Shown here one piece after another: positions 6,941-13,362 of a DNA stretch of 13,362 nucleotides. The notes below the pieces were generated by a model. That model was not told where the DNA came from, made no database searches, and saw only the letters and a list, made by a program, of their open reading frames with translations. The position numbers and the translations under genes are program-made. Source of the stretch: CAZKTS01 sp964555735 (GTDB taxonomy: Bacteria; Actinomycetota; Acidimicrobiia; IMCC26256; PALSA-555); contig CAZKTS010000241.1 of assembly GCA_964555735.1 (NCBI GenBank), positions 1-13,362 on the forward strand, read 5' to 3'. Positions within the stretch are counted from its first letter, which is position 1. Each line of letters starts with the position of its first letter.

Positions 6941-8086
6941 GTGTCAGGCCCGTTGAGTGGAGTGAAGGTGGTCGAGCTGGCCGGGATCGGGCCCGGCCCG
7001 TTCGCGGCGATGCTGCTCGCCGACCAAGGTGCGGACGTGGTCCGGATCCACCGCAAGGAGTCCGTCGAGCGCGGCTTCGACGGCGGCTCGGTGCCGGTGC
7101 TCGACCGCAACCGGCGGTCGATCGGCGTCGACCTCAAGCACCCGGACGGCGTCGAGACCGTGCTGCGGCTCGTGGAGCAGGCCGACGCGCTCATCGAGGG
7201 CTTCCGTCCCGGCGTGACCGAGCGTCTCGGCGTCGGCCCCGACGCGTGCCTGGAGCGCAACCCGAAGCTCGTGTACGGCCGCATGACGGGGTGGGGGCAG
7301 GACGGCCCGATGGCCCAGGCCGCCGGCCACGACATCAACTACATCGCGCTCGCCGGCGCACTCGCGCACTTCGGACGCGCGGGGGAGAAGCCCACGCCGC
7401 CGATCAACCTCATCGGCGACTTCGGTGGGGGCGGGCTCGTGCTGGCGTACGGGATCGTGTGCGGCGTGCTCGAGGCGCGCGGCTCGGGGCAGGGCCAGGT
7501 CGTCGACGCGGCGATGGTCGACGGGAGCGCGACCCTCATGTCGATGATGTGGGGCTTCCGCGTGCTCGGCGCGTGGAACGAAGACGCCCGCGGCACCAAC
7601 GCGCTCGACACCGGCGCGCCGTACTACGACACCTACGAGTGCGCCGACGGGAAGTTCATCGCGCTCGGGTCGTTGGAGGCGCAGTTCTACGCGGAGCTCC
7701 TCGAGAAGACCGGGCTCGGCGGTGACGACTGGCCGCAGCAGTCGGACCCTGCCGGGTACCCGCTCCAGCGGGAGCGCTTCACGGCGCTGTTCAAGTCGAA
7801 GACGCGCCAGGAGTGGTGCGACCTCCTCGAGGGCACCGACGCGTGCTTCTCGCCGGTGCTGACCATGACCGAAGCCGCCGAGCACCCGCACATCAAGGCG
7901 CGGGGGACGATCGTCGAGTTCGAGGGCGTCCAGCAGCCCGCGCCGGCGCCGCGCTTCTCGCGCACGCCCGGCTCGATCCGGATGGGCGTGGCGAAGCCCG
8001 GCGAGCACACCGACGAGGCCCTCGCCGACTGGGGCTTCGCCCCCGCCGACATCACCAAGCTCCGCGAGGCCGGCGCCGTCGCCTAG
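6941..8086 (+). CDS. CoA-transferase family III protein, probable alpha-methylacyl-CoA racemase
   Basis: A 381-residue protein, the normal length for this family. The N-terminal LSGVKVVELAGIGPGPFAAM and LADQGADVVRI are hallmarks of family III CoA-transferases. It has His130 in AGHDINY, Asp160 in LIGDFGGGG and Glu246 in GSLEAQFY. These align closely with His126, Asp156 and Glu241 of the Mycobacterium tuberculosis racemase Mcr, which interconvert the 2R and 2S forms of 2-methylacyl-CoA esters. This favours a racemase over a true CoA-transferase. The expected role is to let beta-oxidation handle methyl-branched fatty acids or sterol side chains. The start is the GTG at 6941, with AGGGGAG ten bases upstream. 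The neighbours do not form a lipid-degradation cluster, so the substrate is open. The gene ends just before a long stem-loop shared with convergent purK. Confidence 0.9.
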   Translation: MSGPLSGVKVVELAGIGPGPFAAMLLADQGADVVRIHRKESVERGFDGGSVPVLDRNRRSIGVDLKHPDGVETVLRLVEQADALIEGFRPGVTERLGVGPDACLERNPKLVYGRMTGWGQDGPMAQAAGHDINYIALAGALAHFGRAGEKPTPPINLIGDFGGGGLVLAYGIVCGVLEARGSGQGQVVDAAMVDGSATLMSMMWGFRVLGAWNEDARGTNALDTGAPYYDTYECADGKFIALGSLEAQFYAELLEKTGLGGDDWPQQSDPAGYPLQRERFTALFKSKTRQEWCDLLEGTDACFSPVLTMTEAAEHPHIKARGTIVEFEGVQQPAPAPRFSRTPGSIRMGVAKPGEHTDEALADWGFAPADITKLREAGAVA

Positions 8087-8088
8087 AA

Positions 8089-8142
8089 GGGTTTTGGCGT
8101 CACACCTGCTCGCTCAGCGCGCAGGGTTCGACGCCAGAACCC
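8089..8142. terminator. long interrupted palindrome at the convergent racemase/purK ends, possible bidirectional terminator
   Basis: GGGTTTTGGCGTC (8089-8101) pairs with GACGCCAGAACCC (8130-8142): 13 pairs, one a G-U wobble in plus-strand RNA. Inside it, CCTGC (8105-8109) pairs with GCAGG (8121-8125), and CGC (8111-8113) with GCG (8117-8119). The apical loop 8114-8116 is exactly the purK stop codon. The structure starts two bases after the racemase stop. No T-tract follows on either strand. The long stem is slightly better on the plus strand, where the odd pair is G-U rather than A-C. Confidence 0.5.
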
Positions 8143-9211
8143 CTCGAACCGCCTCGTCGCGCGCCGAAGCGGTGGGGGCGACGACGGTGACGTGGCCGAC
8201 CTTGCGACCGGCACGCGGCGCCTTCTCGTAGTCGTGGAGATGCGCGCCGTCGACGGCGAGCACCGCGGCCCGGTCGGGCATCGCGCCGATGCAGTTGATC
8301 ATCGCCGCGAACCCGCGTGGCTCCGGGGAGCCGAGCGGCCACCCCAGGACGGCCCGCAGGTGCTGCTCGAACTGGCTCGTCTGCGCGCCCTCGATCGTCC
8401 AGTGCCCGGAGTTGTGCACGCGGGGTGCGAGCTCGTTCGCCAGCAGTGCGTCGTCGTGCTCGAACAGCTCGACGGCCAGCACACCGACGTAGTCGAGCTC
8501 GTCCAGCACCGCGCCGGCGATGCGCTCCCCCTCGGCCTGCAGCGCGTCAGCGTCGGGTGCCGGGGCCACGCTCACCCGGAGGATCCCGTCCTCGTGCGTG
8601 TTCTGCACGAGCGGCCAACACCGCGTCTCGCCGTCGCGCCCACGCCCCGCGAGCACCGAGAGCTCCCGCTCGAAGGGCACAAGTGACTCGAGGATGAGGG
8701 GGACGCCGCCGAGCGCGTCCCACGCCGCGTCGAGGTCGGACGCGGCGCGCAGCACCGCTTGACCTTTGCCGTCGTAGCCACCGCGGCGGGTCTTGAGCAC
8801 CGCGGGCAGCCCGATCGTCGCGACGGCGGCGTCGAGATCATGACGGTCGTCGACGGCCGCGTACGCGGCGGTCCCGACGCCGAGGCGCGTGAACAGCTGC
8901 TTCTCGGCCATGCGGTCCTGGCTGACCTCGAGCGCATCGGCGGGCGGCAGCACCGAGGGCACCTCGAGCGCGCGGACCCCGCCGGCGGGCACACCCTCCC
9001 ACTCGTAGGTGACGACCGCCGCGCCGGTGGCGGTCTCGGCGATGCGGGCCGGGTCGCCGAGCTCGCCCACCACGAGCTCGCCGACCGCTCTGGCGGTGGC
9101 CTCGGGTGACGGGTCGAGGAACCGGAATCGGAGGCCCATCGGGATGCCGGCGAGCGCGAGCATCCGCCCCAGCTGACCACCGCCGAGGACCGCGACGAGC
9201 GGGGCTTCCAT
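8114..9211 (-). CDS. purK: N5-carboxyaminoimidazole ribonucleotide synthetase (PurK)
   Basis: A 365-residue ATP-grasp enzyme of de novo purine synthesis that converts AIR, bicarbonate and ATP to N5-CAIR, the substrate of PurE. The N-terminal LGGGQLGRML (9-18) is diagnostic. Next come SQDRMAEKQLFTRLGV (97-112), the ATP-binding Lys140, the loop YDGKGQ (146-151), metal-binding Glu248 and NELAPRVHNSGHWT (259-272). The length is normal. The usual TYEFENVP segment reads TYEWEGVP here, a mild divergence. The start chosen is the ATG at 9211, which places the glycine motif at the usual distance; an in-frame ATG at 9229 would add six residues. Neither has a clear Shine-Dalgarno beyond a nearby AGG. No purE is in view. 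The gene is divergent from gltB across 159 bases, and its 3' end lies inside the stem-loop at 8089-8142. Confidence 0.95.
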   Translation of the reverse strand: MEAPLVAVLGGGQLGRMLALAGIPMGLRFRFLDPSPEATARAVGELVVGELGDPARIAETATGAAVVTYEWEGVPAGGVRALEVPSVLPPADALEVSQDRMAEKQLFTRLGVGTAAYAAVDDRHDLDAAVATIGLPAVLKTRRGGYDGKGQAVLRAASDLDAAWDALGGVPLILESLVPFERELSVLAGRGRDGETRCWPLVQNTHEDGILRVSVAPAPDADALQAEGERIAGAVLDELDYVGVLAVELFEHDDALLANELAPRVHNSGHWTIEGAQTSQFEQHLRAVLGWPLGSPEPRGFAAMINCIGAMPDRAAVLAVDGAHLHDYEKAPRAGRKVGHVTVVAPTASARDEAVRGVLASNPAR

Positions 9212-9220
9212 GAGCCTGGT

Positions 9221-9229
9221 TGCTATCAT
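9221..9229 (+). promoter_or_regulatory. extended -10 promoter of gltB (TGC-TATCAT)
   Basis: TGCTATCAT combines the extended TGN motif with TATCAT, five of six matches to TATAAT. No good -35 is visible, as is usual for extended -10 promoters. The predicted transcription start is near 9236, giving a gltB leader of about 135 bases. The element lies only ten bases from the purK start codon on the other strand, so polymerase sites for the two genes probably overlap. Confidence 0.5.
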
Positions 9230-9235
9230 GGTCGT

Positions 9236-9370
9236 CGCGACAGCGTCGTCGCCCCAACATCCGACTGCGACTCCTTCCGGTCGCGGGCGACGCGCCAGGC
9301 CCAGCCCCGCTCGCACGCTCTCCACCGGTCGAGTCGACCGACGACCGCCCAGCAGGGGGAGACCCAGATC
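9236..9370 (+). other. predicted 5' leader of gltB with small hairpins
   Basis: About 135 bases between the predicted transcription start and the gltB start. It contains GCGAC (9267-9271) pairing with GTCGC (9280-9284), and the near-perfect dyad GGTCGAGTCGACC (9327-9339) shortly before the ribosome site. I recognise no known riboswitch class. No convincing small ORF with its own ribosome site was seen. Confidence 0.3.
9354..9361 (+). promoter_or_regulatory. Shine-Dalgarno AGGGGGAG of gltB
   Basis: A strong purine-rich ribosome site nine bases before the GTG at 9371. It fixes the gltB start 16 codons ahead of the catalytic cysteine. Confidence 0.7.
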
Positions 9371-12300
9371 GTGGATCGTTCCTTCACGCCCGCGCGCCAG
9401 CGCCGTGAGCTCGACGCCTGTGGCATCGGCTTCGTCGCCGACGAGCACGGCCGGGTCTCGCGCGGGATCGTCGAGCTCGCGCTCACCGGTCTGGCCTGCG
9501 TGCGCCACCGCGGCGCGGTCGCGGCCGACGGGCTCTCCGGCGACGGCGCCGGCCTCCTCACGCCGCTGCCGCAGGAGTTCTTCGCCCGGGTGTTCGCCGA
9601 GCCGGTGGGCCGGGCCCTCCCCGCCGACCGGCTCGGCCTCGTGTTCGCCTTCCTCGACCTCGACGACGACGTCGCCCGCAAGGTCGCGCAGGAGGCGGTC
9701 GCGGAGGCGTGCACCGCCGAGGGCATCGAGCTCGCCGGTTGGCGCGAGGTGCCGATCGACGAGGCACATCTCGGGGCTGCCGCGCTGGCCGAGCTGCCCG
9801 CGCTCGTGCAGGGCGCCCTCGTGCGCCCCGAGGACGTCGACCCGATCGAGGCCGAGCGTCGCGCGTTCCGCGCCCGACGACGCGCCGAGGCGCGCTGTCG
9901 TGAGCAGGGGGTGCGGCACTACTTCGCCAGCTGGTCGTTCTCGACCGTCACCTACAAGGCGCTGGTCATCAGCGACCGCCTCCCGGAGTTCTATCCCGAC
10001 CTCGCGGCCGACGACTTCGCCGCGGCCCACGCGATCTTCCACAGCCGCTTCTCCACGAACACGATGCCGGCGTGGGAGCGCGCGCAGCCGTTCCGCCACC
10101 TGTGCCACAACGGCGAGATCAACACGGTGGAGGGCAACGAGCACCGCATGAACGCGCGTGGCGTGCTCGGCACCGAGGCGGTGGGCCTCGGCGGCGAGGA
10201 GCTGTTCCGTCCGCTCTTCGAGCACTCCGACTCCGACTCCGGCAAGCTCGACGCGACGCTCGAGCTGCTCCTGCGGGGCGGGCGCGACTCGCGCCACGCG
10301 GTCTCGATGCTCGTCCCCGAGGCGTGGGAGGGGAGCCGCGACCTCGACCCCGACGTGCGCGACTACTTCCGCTATCACGCGTGCCTCACCGAGCCGTGGG
10401 ACGGGCCCGCGGGGCTGGTGTTCACCGACGGTCGCCGGGTCGGGGCCGCCCTCGACCGCAACGGTCTGCGTCCGCTCCGGTGGCAGCGGACGGCCGACGG
10501 TTTGATCGTCTGCTGCTCGGAAGCAGGCGCGGTGCCCGTGCAAGGGCACGGCACGGTGCAGCGCGGGCGGCTCGGTCCCGGCGAGATGCTGTGCGTCGAC
10601 CCCGACGGTCCCGACGTCGGCCTCGATGCGTGGCAGGACGACACGACGGTCAAGACCCTCCTCGCCGCGGGCGCGCCCTACGGCGAGTGGGCGCGCGACG
10701 GCCTCGTGCCGTTCGACATCGGCAAGGCGATCGACATGCCGCCGGACGCCGAGGACCTGGTCCGCGAGCAGGCGGCCTTCGGCGTGAACCGCGAAGAGGT
10801 CGTCATGGTGCTGAAGCCCATGGCCACCGACGCCAAGGAGCCCACGTTCTCGATGGGCGACGACACGCCGTTCGCCGCGGTGGCGACGCAGCCGCGCTCC
10901 GTCTTCGGGTTCATGAAGCAGCGCTTCGCGCAGGTGAGCAACCCGCCGATCGACCACCTTCGTGAGCGCCTCGTCATGTCGTTGCGCACGTGCCTCGGCC
11001 CGCGGCGCCCGCTCCTCACCGAGTCGCCCGAGGCAGCCCGGCTCCTCGAGCTGCCCACCTTCTTCCTCTATCCCGAAGCGGTCGACGCGCTCCTCGATCC
11101 CGCGCGCTCACCCTTCGGCGCCGCCGACCTGGACGCGACGTTCGCCATCGCCGACGGCCCCGCCGGCCTCGAGCGGGGTCTCGCCGCGCTCGTGGACGCG
11201 GGGCTCGAAGCCGTGCGAGCCGGCGCCGGCATCGTCGTGGTCTCGGACGCATGGGTGACCGCGGATCGCGCACCCATCCCGTCGCTGCTCGCGCTCGGCG
11301 CGCTGCACCATCGCCTCGTCGCCGAGCGCGTGCGCCAGGACGTGTCGATCGTGGTCGACACCGGCGATGCGCGCGACACCCACTCGGTCGCGTGCCTGCT
11401 CGGGTACGGCGCCGACGCCATCTGCCCGCGGGTCGCGCTGCGGAGCGTCGCGGCCATGGCCGACGACGGCCAGCTCGGCGAGCTCCACTCCTCCGAGGCC
11501 CAGGCGAAGCTCCAGGCCGCGATCGAGGACGGCGTCCTCAAGATCATGTCGAAGATGGGCATCTCGACGATCGACGGCTACCGCGGCGCCCAGATCTTCG
11601 AAGCGCTCGGGCTGGGTGCGCCGATCGTCGACATGTGCCTGCGCGGCACGGCGTCGACGGTGGGCGGGATCGGCTTCGAGGACCTCGCGCGCGACGCGCT
11701 CGGTCGGCACGAGGTCGCACTCGCCGAGAGCCCCGCGCTCGGCGAGCCCGGCTACGTGCGCTTCCGCAAGCGCGGCGGCGAGTACCACGGCAACAACCCC
11801 GACGTCATCGCCGCGCTGCACGCGTCGATCGGCCTGGTCGTGGACGCCGAGGACGACGACGCACCGAAGGGCCGCCGGCGCAAGGCCGACGACGACGGGA
11901 AGTTCGGCCAGGTGCCCACGGCCCCTCCCGAGGAGCAGGGCAAGGTCATCTTCCTGGACGTGCGCGACGCCGGTGAGCCGCTGCCTGCGCCGGATCCGCT
12001 CGAGCTGCGCGCCGCGCATCTCCTGAACACTGCGGTGGTCGAGGAGCGGGCCGAGCTCTACGAGCGGTTCCGCGACCTCGTGGAGTCGCGCCCGGTCACC
12101 GAGCTGCACGACCTGCTCGAGCTGGTCCCGGCCGGTCCGGCCGTGCCGCTCGAGGAGGTGGAGCCCGTCGAGGCGATCACGCAGCGCTTCTCCACCGGCG
12201 CGATGTCGCACGGCGCGCTCTCGGCCGAGGCCCACGAGACGCTCGCCATCGCCATGAACATGGTCGGCGGCAAGAGCAACTGCGGCGAGGGCGGCGAGGA

Positions 12301-13362
12301 CCCGGCCCGCTACCGGACCCGCGGCTCGGCGCGCGACCGCAACTCCCGCATCAAGCAGATCGCGTCAGGGCGCTTCGGTGTCACGCCGCAGTACTGCGCC
12401 TACGCCGACGAGCTCAACATCAAGATGGCGCAGGGATCGAAGCCGGGTGAGGGAGGCCAGCTCCCCGGTCACAAGGTGAGCGCGGAGATCGCGCGGCTGC
12501 GCTTCACGCAGCCCGGCGTCGGGCTCATCTCGCCACCGCCGCACCACGACATCTACTCCATCGAGGACCTCGCGCAGCTGATCTACGACCTCAAGCAGGT
12601 CAACCCGCTGGCTGACGTCTCGGTGAAGCTCGTCGCCGAGGACGGCGTCGGCACGATCGCGGCCGGGGTCGTGAAGGCCCTCGCCGAGGTGGTGCAGATC
12701 TCGGGCGCGAACGGTGGCACCGGCGCGTCGCCGCTCTCGTCGATCAAGCATGCCGGGCTGCCTTGGGAGCTCGGCTTGGCCGAGGCCCAGACCACGCTCG
12801 TCGACAACGTCCTGCGTGACCGCGTGCGCGTGCGGGTCGACGGCGGCTTCAAGACCGGCCGCGATGTCCTCATCGCCGCGCTGCTCGGCGCCGACGAGTT
12901 CTCGTTCGGGACGGCTGCGATGCTCGCCGAGGGCTGCATCATGGTGCGCGCCTGCCACCGCGACACCTGCCCCACCGGCATCGCCACGCAGCGCCCGGGC
13001 CTGCGCGCCAAGTTCGCGGGCACGCCCGAGGCCGTCGCGACCTACATGGTCTACGTGGCCGAGGAGGTGCGCCGGCTGCTGGCGTCGCTGGGCCTGCGGT
13101 CAGTGGACGAGGCCGTCGGCCGCGTCGAGTGCCTGCGCCAGCGCACCGTCGGCGACGCGCGCGCCGACTCGCTCGACCTCTCGCCGCTGCTGCGCCCGCC
13201 GGCCGACGTCGACGCGCCGCGCCGCTTCGTGGCCAAGGTGCCGATCCAGCGGCCGCGCTCGGCGCTCGACGAGCGGCTGCTCCAGGACGCGTTCCCGGTG
13301 CTCTGGGAGGGCGGCGACGCGACCTTCGAGTACATGATCACCAACGCCGACCGCACGATCGG
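9371..13362 (+). CDS. gltB: glutamate synthase large (alpha) subunit, 3' end outside window
   Basis: 1330 codons are open to the window edge; the family is usually about 1500. It makes two glutamates from glutamine and 2-oxoglutarate. A 16-residue propeptide precedes Cys17 of CGIGF, the N-terminal nucleophile after cleavage. The type 2 amidotransferase domain (17 to about 430) includes RFSTNTMPAWERAQPFRHL and HNGEINT, with Asn247-Gly248 of the oxyanion hole. A central domain follows (about 470-820). The FMN/2-oxoglutarate domain begins near 925, with RFSTGAMSHGALS around 940-951 and GGKSNCGEGGEDP after it. Cys1189, Cys1195 and Cys1200 (C-x5-C-x4-C) bind the 3Fe-4S cluster. The final GXGXG beta-helix domain is cut off soon after FEYMITNADRTIG. 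Residues 825-890 form an uncommon charged insertion. The small subunit gltD is expected downstream but is not visible. Confidence 0.96.
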   Translation, partial: MDRSFTPARQRRELDACGIGFVADEHGRVSRGIVELALTGLACVRHRGAVAADGLSGDGAGLLTPLPQEFFARVFAEPVGRALPADRLGLVFAFLDLDDDVARKVAQEAVAEACTAEGIELAGWREVPIDEAHLGAAALAELPALVQGALVRPEDVDPIEAERRAFRARRRAEARCREQGVRHYFASWSFSTVTYKALVISDRLPEFYPDLAADDFAAAHAIFHSRFSTNTMPAWERAQPFRHLCHNGEINTVEGNEHRMNARGVLGTEAVGLGGEELFRPLFEHSDSDSGKLDATLELLLRGGRDSRHAVSMLVPEAWEGSRDLDPDVRDYFRYHACLTEPWDGPAGLVFTDGRRVGAALDRNGLRPLRWQRTADGLIVCCSEAGAVPVQGHGTVQRGRLGPGEMLCVDPDGPDVGLDAWQDDTTVKTLLAAGAPYGEWARDGLVPFDIGKAIDMPPDAEDLVREQAAFGVNREEVVMVLKPMATDAKEPTFSMGDDTPFAAVATQPRSVFGFMKQRFAQVSNPPIDHLRERLVMSLRTCLGPRRPLLTESPEAARLLELPTFFLYPEAVDALLDPARSPFGAADLDATFAIADGPAGLERGLAALVDAGLEAVRAGAGIVVVSDAWVTADRAPIPSLLALGALHHRLVAERVRQDVSIVVDTGDARDTHSVACLLGYGADAICPRVALRSVAAMADDGQLGELHSSEAQAKLQAAIEDGVLKIMSKMGISTIDGYRGAQIFEALGLGAPIVDMCLRGTASTVGGIGFEDLARDALGRHEVALAESPALGEPGYVRFRKRGGEYHGNNPDVIAALHASIGLVVDAEDDDAPKGRRRKADDDGKFGQVPTAPPEEQGKVIFLDVRDAGEPLPAPDPLELRAAHLLNTAVVEERAELYERFRDLVESRPVTELHDLLELVPAGPAVPLEEVEPVEAITQRFSTGAMSHGALSAEAHETLAIAMNMVGGKSNCGEGGEDPARYRTRGSARDRNSRIKQIASGRFGVTPQYCAYADELNIKMAQGSKPGEGGQLPGHKVSAEIARLRFTQPGVGLISPPPHHDIYSIEDLAQLIYDLKQVNPLADVSVKLVAEDGVGTIAAGVVKALAEVVQISGANGGTGASPLSSIKHAGLPWELGLAEAQTTLVDNVLRDRVRVRVDGGFKTGRDVLIAALLGADEFSFGTAAMLAEGCIMVRACHRDTCPTGIATQRPGLRAKFAGTPEAVATYMVYVAEEVRRLLASLGLRSVDEAVGRVECLRQRTVGDARADSLDLSPLLRPPADVDAPRRFVAKVPIQRPRSALDERLLQDAFPVLWEGGDATFEYMITNADRTI

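Noticed and set aside
8121..8150. GGTTCGA resembling a tRNA T-arm, possible integration site
   Set aside because: No acceptor, D or anticodon arms surround it, and the bases encode the PurK C-terminus and the stem-loop arms.
9230..10957. upstream extension of the purK frame on the minus strand
   Set aside because: The frame stays open far upstream only because it lies antisense to gltB. PurK homology begins at LVAVLGGGQLG just after 9211.
10072..11976. long Arg-rich plus-strand frames inside gltB
   Set aside because: They are out-of-frame readings of gltB, which carries all expected glutamate synthase motifs.
1..13362. CRISPR array, transposase, integrase, phage genes or tRNA/rRNA
   Set aside because: No regularly spaced repeats, no mobile-element proteins and no RNA gene signatures were found on either strand.

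Overview
The window is a gene-dense, very GC-rich chromosomal segment of an actinobacterium. GTG starts are common, one start looks leaderless, and codons favour G/C at the third position. The protein repertoire and base composition would suit class Acidimicrobiia or a related lineage, but that placement is inference, since no rRNA or other strong phylogenetic marker is present. No mobile element, CRISPR array, tRNA or rRNA was found, and no stretch over 300 bases lacks a gene.

Left part (1-4521), envelope and signalling: the 3' end of an FtsX/MacB-type ABC transporter permease is followed 16 bases later by a large membrane histidine kinase with about ten membrane segments, a GAF-like region, HisKA_3 and HATPase_c. 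Two response regulators lie on the opposite strand, convergent with the kinase: a receiver-only protein and a full NarL/LuxR-type regulator. The 112-base gap between them carries a perfect palindrome that fits a CRP/GlxR-type operator. The full regulator is divergent from the next gene.

Middle part (4522-8086), plus strand: a DUF2207 membrane protein with a glycine-rich tail, apparently from a leaderless promoter; a small DoxX-family membrane protein; and a CoA-transferase family III protein whose His/Asp/Glu residues match alpha-methylacyl-CoA racemase.

Right part (8087-13362), nitrogen and purine metabolism: purK (minus strand) converges on the racemase gene. A long interrupted palindrome sits over the gene junction, with the purK stop codon in its apical loop. 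purK is divergent from gltB, the glutamate synthase large subunit, which runs off the right edge. gltB has a good extended -10 promoter, a leader of about 135 bases and a strong Shine-Dalgarno that fixes a start 16 codons before the catalytic cysteine. Its protein has an unusual charged insertion between the central and FMN domains.

Most of the right half is ordinary core metabolism. The less routine material is the ABC permease/kinase/two-regulator/DUF2207 neighbourhood and the non-coding dyad structures.
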